From: an uncultured Prevotella sp.
GTDB lineage: Bacteria > Bacteroidota > Bacteroidia > Bacteroidales > Bacteroidaceae
DNA length: 16,817 bases
Reading direction: 5' to 3'
NCBI GenBank assembly: GCA_905234355.1
Contig: CAJOHP010000032.1
Span: 10,304 to 27,120, forward strand
Shown here one piece after another: positions 7,515 through 15,638 of this stretch (position 1 is its first letter; the number at the start of each line of letters is the position of its first letter). Position numbers and translations under genes: made by a program. The notes under the pieces were generated by a model. The model had not been told where the DNA came from, did not search any database, and worked only from the letters and a program-made list of their open reading frames with translations.

Positions 7515-7545
7515 CAAAGTCAATAATAACTAAGGTAAGGAGAAT

Positions 7546-8616
7546 ATGGCATCAGACAAAATAAGGATAAAAGACATTGCCGCCCGGGCCGGCGTGAGCG
7601 TGGGCACGGTGGACCGCGTGCTTCACAACAGGCCCAACGTGTCGAAAGAGTCGCTGGAAAAGGTCAACAAGGCCCTTGAAGAGGTAGACTATCAGCCCAA
7701 CATGTATGCTTCGGCATTGGCCTACAACAAGTCTTACACCTTCATCTGCCTTATCCCCCGCCATGAGAGCGAAGCCTACTGGGAAGAGATAGAGCAGGGG
7801 GCACAAGCTGCCACCGAGCGGCGCAGAGACTTCGGCATCAGACTGAAAATACTTTATTATGAGCGGTTTAACACACCTTCGTTCACGCGAATTGCCGCCG
7901 ACTGCTTGAAGCAGCAGCCCGACGGGGTCATCATGGTGCCCGCCCAGCTCGACGTCACCACCCGCTTTGCCCAGCAGCTGCAAGACGCCGGCGTGCCCTT
8001 CATCCTTCTGGACTCCTACCTGCCCGACCTCAAGCCTCTTTCGTTCTACGGCCAGGACTCCTTCCAGAGCGGATACTTTGCTGCACGCATGCTCATGCTC
8101 CTCGCATTCCGAGAGAAGGAGATCATGCTCATGAAGCAGCTCAAGAACGGACACATAGGCAGCAAGCAGCAGTCCAACCGCGAGACCGGGTTCCGCCACT
8201 ACATGCACGACCACTACCCACACATCGTCATCACCGAGCTCGACCTGCCCCTCGACAAGCGACATGAGGACTACGACAGCATACTGGAAGACTTCTTCAC
8301 TACCCACCCATACGTGCACCACTGCATCACGTTCAACTCTAAAGCCCATCTCGTGGGCGACTTCCTCCTGCGTACCAACAGGCGCAACATACAGATTATG
8401 GGCTACGACATGGTGCCTAAAAACGAGGAGTGCGTCAGGCAGGGCAGCATCTCCTTCCTCATCGCACAGCATGCCTACAGACAGGGCTATTCCTGCGTGG
8501 AGTCGCTCTTCGAGGCCATCGTACTGAAAAAAGAGGTCAACCCCGTGAACTACATGCCCATCGAGCTGCTCACTAAGGAGAACGTAGGCTTCTACCGCCG
8601 AACCTACAACGGCTAG
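7546..8616 (+). CDS. LacI-family transcriptional regulator
   Basis: This is a sugar-responsive DNA-binding repressor or activator. The N-terminal helix-turn-helix (residues 7-27, IKDIAARAGVSVGTVDRVL) and the hinge region (about 49-58, YQPNMYASAL) are typical LacI features. The rest (about 65-335) is a periplasmic-binding-protein-like sensor domain, with segments such as QPDGVIMVPAQ and GVPFILLDSYL. The 356-residue length is normal. It sits 31 nt upstream of uxaA on the same strand, so it probably controls that gene and itself in response to a hexuronate intermediate; the ligand is inferred from context. No obvious palindromic LacI-type operator stood out in the promoter region. Confidence 0.93.
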   Translation: MASDKIRIKDIAARAGVSVGTVDRVLHNRPNVSKESLEKVNKALEEVDYQPNMYASALAYNKSYTFICLIPRHESEAYWEEIEQGAQAATERRRDFGIRLKILYYERFNTPSFTRIAADCLKQQPDGVIMVPAQLDVTTRFAQQLQDAGVPFILLDSYLPDLKPLSFYGQDSFQSGYFAARMLMLLAFREKEIMLMKQLKNGHIGSKQQSNRETGFRHYMHDHYPHIVITELDLPLDKRHEDYDSILEDFFTTHPYVHHCITFNSKAHLVGDFLLRTNRRNIQIMGYDMVPKNEECVRQGSISFLIAQHAYRQGYSCVESLFEAIVLKKEVNPVNYMPIELLTKENVGFYRRTYNG

Positions 8617-8647
8617 GACAAACTAATCTGACTAAAATACACAAATC

Positions 8648-10144
8648 ATGCAACAGAAAACCTATCTGAAGATCAACCCTGCAGACAGCGTCGTGGTCTG
8701 CCTGACGGAAAAGAAAAGAGGCGACATCATCACCGCCGACGACCGGCAGGTCACACTGCTCGACGACGTGCCCGCCGGCCACAAAGTACTCATAAAGGAT
8801 GTGGCCGAGGGAGACAACATCATCAAGTACGGCTATCCCATAGGCCATGCACGCAAAGCCATGAAGGCTGGCCAATGGGTGAACGAGAACAATCTGAAGA
8901 CCAACCTCTCTGGCACGCTCACATACGAATATCATCCTGTAGACGAGCAGCTTGACATCCCATACGCCGACCGCACCTTCAAGGGCTATCTCCGCAAGAA
9001 CGGCGACGTGGGCGTGCGCAACGAGATATGGATTGTGCCCACCGTGGGGTGCGTCAACGGCATAGCCGAGCGCCTGGCACAGCAGCTGCGCGACGAGACG
9101 GGATGCAAAGACATCGACGGCGTCTTCGCCTGGCACCACAATTATGGCTGCTCTCAGCTCTCCGGCGACCACGAGAACACACGCAAGGTGCTGCGCGACA
9201 TCGTCCTGCACCCCAACGCCGGCGGAGTGCTTGTCCTCTCCCTGGGCTGCGAGAACAACCAGCCCGACGACTTCATGCAGCTTCTGGGCGACTACGACAG
9301 GCAGCGCGTCCGCCTGCTCGTCACCCAGCGCGTCGAGGGCGACGAGACAGCCGCCGCCATGCAGCTGCTGCGCGAGCTCTACGCCACCGCCAGCCAGGAC
9401 CGCCGCGAGGACGTGCCTGTGAGCAAGCTGCGCGTGGGGCTGAAGTGCGGCGGCAGCGACGGCTTCAGCGGCATCACCGCCAACCCACTCGTGGGCCGCT
9501 TCAGCGACTGGCTCGTGGCACAGGGCGGCACAAGCGTGCTCACCGAGGTGCCCGAGATGTTCGGCGCCGAGACCATACTGATGAACCGCTGCACCTCGCC
9601 CGAGCTCTTCGAGAAGACCGTCGACATGATCAACTCCTTCAAGGAGTACTTCCTCGCCCACGGCGAGCCTGTGGGCGAGAACCCCTCACCCGGCAACAAG
9701 GCCGGCGGCATCTCCACCCTCGAAGACAAGGCACTGGGATGCACACAGAAATGCGGACGGGCACCCGTCAGCGGCGTCATGGACTATGGCGAGCGGCTCA
9801 CCGCCCACGGGCTCAACCTGCTCTCGGCGCCCGGCAACGACCTCGTGGCCGCCACTGCGCTCGCCGCATGCGGATGCCATCTCGTGCTCTTCACCACAGG
9901 ACGGGGCACGCCCTTCGGTACCTTCGTGCCCACCATGAAGATAGCCACCAACCCTACCCTCGCCAGCAGCAAACCCCACTGGGTGGACTTCTCCGCCGGA
10001 CAGCTAGTCGAGGGACGCACCATGGACGAGCTCCTGCCCGAATTCATCGACAAGGTCATCGCCGTGGCCAGCGGAGAGCCGTCACGCAACGAGGAGAACG
10101 GCTATCGCGAAATAGCCATCTTCAAGAATGGCGTCACACTGTAG
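8648..10144 (+). CDS. uxaA: Altronate dehydratase (UxaA family)
   Basis: The expected reaction is D-altronate to 2-keto-3-deoxy-gluconate plus water (EC 4.2.1.7), in the galacturonate branch of hexuronate breakdown in the cytoplasm. An N-terminal SAF-type domain (about 10-85, with AGHKVLIKDV) is followed by the dehydratase region. Visible family motifs are GVRNEIWIVPTVGCVN (122-137), HHNYGCSQL (163-171), LGCENNQ (199-205) and LKCGGSDGFSGITANP (265-280). The 498-residue length matches UxaA (about 495). The family also contains galactarate dehydratase, but the single-chain SAF plus UxaA layout and the motifs favour altronate. The gene is more GC-rich and C-rich on this strand than the ATP synthase genes. 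No other hexuronate gene is present in the window. Confidence 0.92.
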   Translation: MQQKTYLKINPADSVVVCLTEKKRGDIITADDRQVTLLDDVPAGHKVLIKDVAEGDNIIKYGYPIGHARKAMKAGQWVNENNLKTNLSGTLTYEYHPVDEQLDIPYADRTFKGYLRKNGDVGVRNEIWIVPTVGCVNGIAERLAQQLRDETGCKDIDGVFAWHHNYGCSQLSGDHENTRKVLRDIVLHPNAGGVLVLSLGCENNQPDDFMQLLGDYDRQRVRLLVTQRVEGDETAAAMQLLRELYATASQDRREDVPVSKLRVGLKCGGSDGFSGITANPLVGRFSDWLVAQGGTSVLTEVPEMFGAETILMNRCTSPELFEKTVDMINSFKEYFLAHGEPVGENPSPGNKAGGISTLEDKALGCTQKCGRAPVSGVMDYGERLTAHGLNLLSAPGNDLVAATALAACGCHLVLFTTGRGTPFGTFVPTMKIATNPTLASSKPHWVDFSAGQLVEGRTMDELLPEFIDKVIAVASGEPSRNEENGYREIAIFKNGVTL

Positions 10145-10197
10145 GGGGGGCTGTATGCCGCCGTTGTCCTTCTACATGCCTGTGCCACCCGCCGTAA

Positions 10198-10261
10198 GGC
10201 TTTATGCTTGTCCGAAATCAAAAACATCCCTCTTGCGGATATGGCGGACAGACATAAAACC
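10198..10261. repeat. Imperfect inverted repeat downstream of uxaA
   Basis: Arms 10198-10214 and 10245-10261 match at 14 of 17 positions as an inverted repeat (GGCTTTATGCTTGTCCG and its near complement). A shorter ATCC/GGAT stem (10226-10229 and 10237-10240) is nested inside. The first arm begins 54 nt after the uxaA stop. It could act as a 3' mRNA stabiliser or weak terminator for either strand, although no T-tract follows on either side. Confidence 0.55.
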
Positions 10262-10353
10262 CTCCCCTTACAGGGGTGCATAGTCACTGGATTTCGTGAA
10301 CAAAAAATGCGTTTTGCAAATCACTGGAAATAAAGACGTTACGCTTTTTAGCA

Positions 10354-10460
10354 TGCTTTGCTTTCGGTTTACCCCCTAAACGACCCTCCGCTACCCCCTA
10401 AACGACCCTCGTCTAGGGGGTAGCGGAGGGTCGTTTAGGGGGTAAACCGAAAGCAAAGCA
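10354..10460. repeat. Perfect 47-bp inverted repeat built on a 22-bp tandem repeat
   Basis: Arms 10354-10400 and 10414-10460 are exact reverse complements (47 bp, no mismatch) around a 13-nt spacer (10401-10413). Within the left arm and spacer, two 22-bp units (10370-10391 and 10392-10413, both starting TACCCCCTAAACGACCCTC) stand in tandem and differ at 2 positions. The right arm can therefore pair with either unit, allowing two alternative hairpins. It lies between converging genes. It could stop transcription from both sides, but neither strand has a T-tract after the stem. It may also be a dispersed extragenic element. The structure is certain; the function is not known. Confidence 0.95.
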
Positions 10461-10531
10461 AATCAAAAACCATAATACTCTCATTTCCAATAACTTGCAA
10501 AACGACTCTTTCAGTTCTATTATTGTCCGGG

Positions 10532-10549
10532 AAAACGGTCTGAAAGACC
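10532..10549 (-). terminator. Weak terminator candidate after the four-gene unit
   Basis: On the minus strand, GGTCT-TTC-AGACC (10549-10537) is followed by GTTTT. It starts 77 nt after the prenyltransferase stop codon. The stem is only 5 bp and the T run is short, so it would be a weak site at best; the large palindrome further downstream may be the real end. Confidence 0.3.
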
Positions 10550-10626
10550 AATAAGCAAGTAGCCCAGGACTTGCGAAATGAAAGCAAAAAACAGCACAAT
10601 AACATTCCCATGCGTAAGTCCCAGAT

Positions 10627-11517
10627 TCATACATAGAGAATGAATGCGTAGACTGCAGCCCAGCCTGCGATGCAGACATGGATGAAGCGGTCGTGGAGGA
10701 GCACCTCCGTAGGACTGCCACCTCTTTGGTCGACCATGGTGAGTTGCATATAGCGCAGGATGCCAGCCAGCACAAACACCGATGTAGCATAGAGATATCG
10801 GCTGCCCACCCGCTGCTGGACGTCAGCAGAGACCGTGTAGAGGATGTAGCACACGACGGTGATGCTGCCTAGCACAGCTGTGGCGGCGGCAAGGAACGAT
10901 GAGTTGTAGCGCTCCACGTTGGCCCGTGCCTTCACCCCCAAGGCCTCAAAGACCGTCACGTCGTCGCGCCGTTTGGACAGTGCTAGGAAAAGAGCCAACA
11001 AGAACGTGGTGAGCACTATCCAGTGCGACAAGACGACGCCTGCGGCCAGTCCGCCCGCCACGACACGCAGCACGAAGCCCACAGCAACCACAAAGACGTC
11101 GAGAAGGGCCGTCTGCTTCAGCTTCACACAGTAAGCCACGTTGATGACGACATAGCAAAACAGCGTGAGCGTCACTCCCTGCTGCATGCTGCCGCCCTCG
11201 AGACTCCCCGAGAGTGTCAGGGCGAAGGCCAACAGCCACGCCAAGACCATCGTGGCGTATGCCGCCGAACGCGTGACACTCCCGCTGGCTACTGGCCGCA
11301 GCCTTTTCACGGGATGGAGTCTGTCAGCTTCGGCATCGCGGATGTCGTTGAAGCAATAGACACCACTGGCAGCGAGACAGAAAGCCAGAAATGCCAGCAG
11401 ACAGGGCCGCACACAGCACCAGTCGGCAGCATGGCGACTGAAGAACAGGGGCATGAAGACAAAGATGTTCTTCAGCCATTGATGGGGGCGAAGGAGCCGG
11501 ACGATGTCTCTATTCAT
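10627..11517 (-). CDS. UbiA-family polyprenyl-phosphate phosphoribosyltransferase (DPPR synthase-like)
   Basis: This is an integral membrane prenyltransferase of the family that moves 5-phosphoribose from PRPP to decaprenyl phosphate, the first step of lipid-linked pentose donors. The N-terminal RPHQWLKNIFVFMPL (10-24) resembles the RP.QW.KN.fvf motif of DPPR synthases. The Asp-rich site NDIRDAEAD (57-65) is complete and is followed by HPVKRLRPVASG. A second aspartate (D140, in LLDVFVVAVGFVLR) and SKRRDD (181-186) also fit. About eight to nine membrane helices are seen; the 296-residue length is normal. It overlaps the preceding glycosyltransferase by ATGA, so the two are translationally coupled. 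The phosphatase and epimerase genes that follow this enzyme in the mycobacterial arabinose pathway are absent here. Ubiquinone or menaquinone synthesis is less likely given the N-terminal motif. Confidence 0.85.
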   Translation of the reverse strand: MNRDIVRLLRPHQWLKNIFVFMPLFFSRHAADWCCVRPCLLAFLAFCLAASGVYCFNDIRDAEADRLHPVKRLRPVASGSVTRSAAYATMVLAWLLAFALTLSGSLEGGSMQQGVTLTLFCYVVINVAYCVKLKQTALLDVFVVAVGFVLRVVAGGLAAGVVLSHWIVLTTFLLALFLALSKRRDDVTVFEALGVKARANVERYNSSFLAAATAVLGSITVVCYILYTVSADVQQRVGSRYLYATSVFVLAGILRYMQLTMVDQRGGSPTEVLLHDRFIHVCIAGWAAVYAFILYV

Positions 11518-13004
11518 GGTTTCTTCCTGACTTGATAGAGGGTGAGCGAGGGATGGTCGCAGCTGTCTATAGCAGTGACAGCCAGGGATGTGTCGGCTTT
11601 TAGCATACCAATGTAGGCGCTGAGGGGCTTGTCGTAGGCATCGCCGCCGGGGGCCTCGACAATATAGTCGGCATGGCTGATATATTCTGCGGGGAAGATG
11701 CCGGCGAAATAGCAGGTGTCACACAACGGCTTTATCTCGTAGAACAATGAGAAAGGACAGACCACGACATCAGACTTCTTGAACCCCTGCCGGCCGACGA
11801 ACGTCTGCAGGTTGCCGTAGTCGTCTTTATCGTCAGTCAACACTGTTTTGACGCCGGAGGCAGACACCGCAAAAGCAGCCACACAGCAGACGGCGCACCA
11901 TCCCCGGCTCCTGACGGCTATTGAAGTGACAGAGACCAGAAGTGGCAGGAATGCCATCCAGCGGTAATAGTCAGGAAACCGTCCTGCCAATGCCATCACG
12001 ACTGGTGCACAGAGTGCGAACAGCAGCATCAGGAAGCCATCGTCGGAAAAAAGCCGATGCAGACTCTTCCTAAACCTGGTGACGTATGCCGCCAGCGTGA
12101 CGACCCACAGGACAAGGAAGCTACGATAGGCTGCCATGCTGAGCAGCTGCCGGCCAAGACTCATCCCGGCAGTCAGCTCGAGCAGTTTCTGGGTGCAGGG
12201 TGTCGCATCGAAACCGAACAGATCGCCTGCCCAGGGAATCACGGTCAGGGCAATGCCCGACAGCGTGGCAGAATACTGCACGATGCTACTGACAAAAGCC
12301 AGCAGCCGGCCATGCGCCAACATGAACAGTGCCAGTGCGAGCAAGCCCAGGGTGATGCCGGTGAGCATCATGGGAAACAGCTGTATAAGCTGCCTGCGCC
12401 ATCCTCTCCTTGCCATGAAGCAAAACGCCCAAAGAGCCCAAATCCAGACCACCGTCTGAAGACCGGAACACACGAGCGCGGCCGATGCTGCGACGAGGGC
12501 GATGCGTGCTGAGGGGGACGGCTGCTCCAAATGACGGTGGGCGACAAGCACCGTGGCTGTCGCCAGCAGGGCACACAGGATGTCGGGCCGTCCGTTACGA
12601 TACATCCAGGCCATCTCGCCGGTACCCCATAACAGCAGAGTGAACAGCAGCGTCGGCCATACAGACATAGCCAGTCCCCGACGCTCCATCATCCGCAGAC
12701 AGACACCACCCAGCAGAAACGTCGTGAGCAGGTTCATGCTCCTCACGACCCACAGGCTGCTGCCGAAGAGCCACATCCAGACGGCGGCCAGCATCTGGTA
12801 GAGCGGAGGGTAGGTGGAAAAGGGATACTCTCCGACCACACGATACCAGGCCGTGGTTTCCCATCGGCCGTGAAAAGCGGTGTTGTAGGCCGTGTCGAGC
12901 ATCATTACCTCGTCTATCCAAGGCATGAGACGGCTCAGCGTGAACCAGTTGGCAACGATAAAGGCCAGCGACAGCAGGACGTATGCAAAGTGACACTTGT
13001 TCAT
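11514..13004 (-). CDS. GT-C glycosyltransferase, PMT/ArnT (GT39)-like
   Basis: This is an integral membrane glycosyltransferase that should use a polyprenyl-phosphate sugar donor on the periplasmic side. It has about ten to twelve membrane helices. The first periplasmic loop holds the acidic pair D31-E32 (MPWIDEVMML), the expected catalytic/metal site of GT-C enzymes, and STYPPLYQ (63-70) matches the PPL motif of the PMT/ArnT group. RNGRPD (136-141) is also typical. The C-terminal soluble segment (about 385-496) has a CxxC (C428-D-T-C431), unusual for this family. The start lies 9 nt after the outer-membrane protein gene, and the end overlaps the prenyltransferase start by ATGA. The neighbour suggests a pentose-phosphate-lipid donor; the acceptor (lipid A, O-glycan or protein) is unknown. 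Confidence 0.87.
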   Translation of the reverse strand: MNKCHFAYVLLSLAFIVANWFTLSRLMPWIDEVMMLDTAYNTAFHGRWETTAWYRVVGEYPFSTYPPLYQMLAAVWMWLFGSSLWVVRSMNLLTTFLLGGVCLRMMERRGLAMSVWPTLLFTLLLWGTGEMAWMYRNGRPDILCALLATATVLVAHRHLEQPSPSARIALVAASAALVCSGLQTVVWIWALWAFCFMARRGWRRQLIQLFPMMLTGITLGLLALALFMLAHGRLLAFVSSIVQYSATLSGIALTVIPWAGDLFGFDATPCTQKLLELTAGMSLGRQLLSMAAYRSFLVLWVVTLAAYVTRFRKSLHRLFSDDGFLMLLFALCAPVVMALAGRFPDYYRWMAFLPLLVSVTSIAVRSRGWCAVCCVAAFAVSASGVKTVLTDDKDDYGNLQTFVGRQGFKKSDVVVCPFSLFYEIKPLCDTCYFAGIFPAEYISHADYIVEAPGGDAYDKPLSAYIGMLKADTSLAVTAIDSCDHPSLTLYQVRKKP

Positions 13005-13013
13005 GGCGCACGT

Positions 13014-15638
13014 TTAGAAATCGTTTACGATGCGTTCCTGCATCTTGTCGCTTTCATGCTTCTGCTGGCTGTGCCGAAGACGAGCGCCCCAGTTGCAGGT
13101 CAGCGTCAGACACAGCTGACGATAGTTGATTTTGTTGTCGAAGTCCATAGCCTCCATACCGAGATATTCCGTCCCTCGGATGCGTGAGGCCAAGAGGTTG
13201 CGGCAGGTCATCCCGACCGTCAGGCGGTCTTTCCAGAAGCGGGCCTGCATGCCTGCATCCACCGCATATCGGGCATGCAGACGGCGTACCACATCTTTCT
13301 CTGCAGAACTGTATGTAGCGTTGAGATGAGCAGTCCATTTGCGGCGGGCATCAAGGAAAAGCGACACCTGTACGGCACCAGTGCAGGCTATGGATGTCAC
13401 TTGCGAACACATAGACCTCCTCGCTACTCCAAAGACAGACCGCTCCTGCTTCATGACCGTCTTCAGGCACGCTACGTGCTGCGTCAGCATAGCCTGCATC
13501 CAGCTGAGCTTGTCGAGATAGAAGAAGGCGTTGATGCCGAAGTCGTATGCCTCGCTGGCATTGTCCCAGGAGTTATAAGTCACTTGCCTGTCGACCATAT
13601 AGACGGCGTCTATCCTGTCTGGCTCGCAGGCATAATACAGGTCGAAGCCGAGCACGCCGCCGTAGGTGTAGCCCATCGTGGCCCTGTAGAGATAGGAGGG
13701 CTTCAGCTTTTGGTTGCCGAAGGACACATGGCTGACATCTCTCCAGACCCAGTCAGAATTGATATTGACGATGTTCGGCCGTGTGATACGACTGCCGAGG
13801 CTACAAGTGAAGTCGTGCGACGGCTGAGGTCTGAATACCACGTGAAGCGAGGGGAAGAGTCTCCCATAGCTCGCCCTGTCAGCATTTGCCGACGGCTGGT
13901 TCGCAATCTCCGTCCAGAGATGCTCATAGCGTCCGCCTATGCGGGCCGTCCAGTGCCGGCCCAACTTTCCTGCGTATTCTGCGTAGCCCGTCAGCAACTG
14001 CTCGTCGTAGATGTTTGCCACACAGGGGTAGGTGCCAACCCCTGTATAGTGCAAGTCGCGGTGGCTGCGCACATAGGCATACTGCACGCCAAGTCTGACT
14101 CCGGCCCAGCTGATGTCGGCCTTTGCCGAATAGTTGTCAACATGCAAGGTGATGTGATTGCGGTAGTCAAACTCCACAGTGTCATTTCCCTGTGGCTGCA
14201 CAGCATAGCCGTAGTCGCCCAAGGAATGGCACTTGTCACCCATGCTCATGCTGTAGTAGTCGAGGTTGCAGTCTATCTTTGCGCCTTTGTCGTTTAACTT
14301 CTGACTGGCATTGATGTTCACTGCCCATGTCTTTGTCTCTTCAACCCTGCTGGTCTGTGTGGTGAATGTGTTGCTGGAAAAGTGGGCAGCGGGTTCGAAG
14401 ACATACGCCCCGTCAACGCAGAGGTTGCGGTCTCCGTCGGCATACATGACGTATGCCCCACAGTCTGTCCTGGCAGTAATGGCGTAGTCCAACTGCCATC
14501 GCAGCGAATAGTTTTCTTTCCCAATCCTTTCTTTGTCTGTGCTCTGGCGGAGTACTTCGGCAAACTGCACATCGTTGGTCGCCAGATGGCGTGTATGGTC
14601 CCTTGTGGCGGCAAGGTTCAGCGACGTCGACACTTTACCTTTGCTGTAGGTCATGCTGGCAGTAGCCTCATCGCCATACTCTTCCGACTGTGCATGAGCA
14701 TAACCAAGTGTTCCGCCCACATAGTCGTTGCCATGCTGTCTTAGCACAATGTTGACCATACCCGTCTGTCCCACCGCTGCATGTCTGGCCCCAGGTGTCT
14801 GCGACATCTCTATCCGCTCCACATCACTGGCCGGAACAGTCTTCAGCATCTGCAGCAACTCTTCCTGCCCTAAGCACTGCTCCCTGCCGTTGATGCAGAT
14901 GCAGATGCCGCCGGTGCCGAAGAGCGTGACGTCGCCGTCGGTGAGCAGCACGCCCGGCGCCTGGCGCAGCAAGTCGGAGGCATGGGTAGCTCCCGCGACA
15001 TGACGGGTGTCGAAGACGAGCGTCCCGGCCTCTCGATGCACGATAGGTGTCTGCCCCTCTACGGTCACCCCGCTGAGCGACAGTGTCCTCGTCCGCATCC
15101 GTATCGTTGCGGTCTCGGCCTGACTGCACATTATTATATATAAGGTCTCATAGCCTATGTGGGAGATGCGTGCAAGTGTGCTACTTGCCTCGCAGGGGAC
15201 GACGAAGCGTCCGCTCTCGTTGGTCACGCCGCCGGCGAGGAGCGTAGAGTCCCTGGGCGAAAGCAGGGCAATGCTGGCAAAGGCTAATGGACGGCCCAAC
15301 TCGTCGACGACCGTCCCCTTGTAACGGGAAGATGTCTTTTGGGTGCACTCAACAAACAATGTGCCTGCTCTCGTCTCCGTCACCTGTATGGGATAGAAGC
15401 CTATCATCTGGCGGATGGCATCGGGTACGGACAGATTCCTGAAGCTGGTGCTCACCCGAAAGTCCTCCAGATCGTCGTAGATGAAGTTGATGGTGTATGC
15501 CTGCTGCAAGTTGTTGAGCTCCATCAGGGCCTCCGGCATCGGCACATCGGCGTAATGCCGGCTTATGGTCTGTGCACGGATGGCCCTCGGGAAACAAGTG
15601 AGCAGGCAGAGCAACGCGAGAATGGTCAGTATTCTCAT
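13014..15638 (-). CDS. STN-domain TonB-dependent-type outer-membrane beta-barrel protein
   Basis: This 874-residue outer-membrane protein probably combines uptake or binding with signalling. Domains in order: signal peptide (1-22, ending AIRA before Q23), STN signalling domain (about 24-99), carboxypeptidase regulatory-like beta domain (about 104-182), plug domain (about 190-301), then a barrel of the Bacteroidota OMP_b-brl_3 kind (about 305-874) ending in F. The start at 15638 is preferred over an ATG 33 nt upstream because it forms an ATGA overlap with the sigma-fusion stop and begins directly with a signal peptide. The mature protein has about 19 cysteines, high for an outer-membrane protein, three of them in the plug (C246, C248, C255). 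No SusD partner lies beside it. The STN domain should contact the DUF4974 domain of the upstream protein. Confidence 0.9.
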   Translation of the reverse strand: MRILTILALLCLLTCFPRAIRAQTISRHYADVPMPEALMELNNLQQAYTINFIYDDLEDFRVSTSFRNLSVPDAIRQMIGFYPIQVTETRAGTLFVECTQKTSSRYKGTVVDELGRPLAFASIALLSPRDSTLLAGGVTNESGRFVVPCEASSTLARISHIGYETLYIIMCSQAETATIRMRTRTLSLSGVTVEGQTPIVHREAGTLVFDTRHVAGATHASDLLRQAPGVLLTDGDVTLFGTGGICICINGREQCLGQEELLQMLKTVPASDVERIEMSQTPGARHAAVGQTGMVNIVLRQHGNDYVGGTLGYAHAQSEEYGDEATASMTYSKGKVSTSLNLAATRDHTRHLATNDVQFAEVLRQSTDKERIGKENYSLRWQLDYAITARTDCGAYVMYADGDRNLCVDGAYVFEPAAHFSSNTFTTQTSRVEETKTWAVNINASQKLNDKGAKIDCNLDYYSMSMGDKCHSLGDYGYAVQPQGNDTVEFDYRNHITLHVDNYSAKADISWAGVRLGVQYAYVRSHRDLHYTGVGTYPCVANIYDEQLLTGYAEYAGKLGRHWTARIGGRYEHLWTEIANQPSANADRASYGRLFPSLHVVFRPQPSHDFTCSLGSRITRPNIVNINSDWVWRDVSHVSFGNQKLKPSYLYRATMGYTYGGVLGFDLYYACEPDRIDAVYMVDRQVTYNSWDNASEAYDFGINAFFYLDKLSWMQAMLTQHVACLKTVMKQERSVFGVARRSMCSQVTSIACTGAVQVSLFLDARRKWTAHLNATYSSAEKDVVRRLHARYAVDAGMQARFWKDRLTVGMTCRNLLASRIRGTEYLGMEAMDFDNKINYRQLCLTLTCNWGARLRHSQQKHESDKMQERIVNDF

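Larger units (their letters stand above)
10145..10626. other. Gene-free stretch between converging genes
   Basis: This 482-bp stretch lies between the 3' ends of uxaA (plus) and the prenyltransferase gene (minus). I see no credible protein gene in it. It holds an imperfect 17-bp inverted repeat (10198-10261), a short CCCCT/AGGGG hairpin (10264-10276), two copies of TCACTGGA (10284-10291 and 10321-10328), the long perfect palindrome at 10354-10460, and a small hairpin at 10537-10549. No stem in it is followed by a strong T-tract. Confidence 0.8.

Noticed and set aside
8573..9661. Long open frame (362 codons) on the minus strand opposite uxaA
   Set aside because: It lies wholly opposite well-supported genes in GC-rich sequence, has a low-complexity H/V/A/L-rich translation with no recognisable motif, and is best explained by third-position GC bias.
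10354..10460. CRISPR-like repeat or standard intrinsic terminator
   Set aside because: Only two direct units stand without spacers between them, so it is not CRISPR. Neither strand has a T run after the stem, so a standard intrinsic terminator is not supported.
13275..14297. 340-codon plus-strand frame opposite the outer-membrane barrel gene
   Set aside because: It is antisense to a protein with clear domains, and its translation shows no motif or export signal.
13014..15638. SusC-type glycan importer
   Set aside because: No SusD gene follows, the length of 874 residues is short for SusC, and the barrel resembles the OMP_b-brl_3 group.
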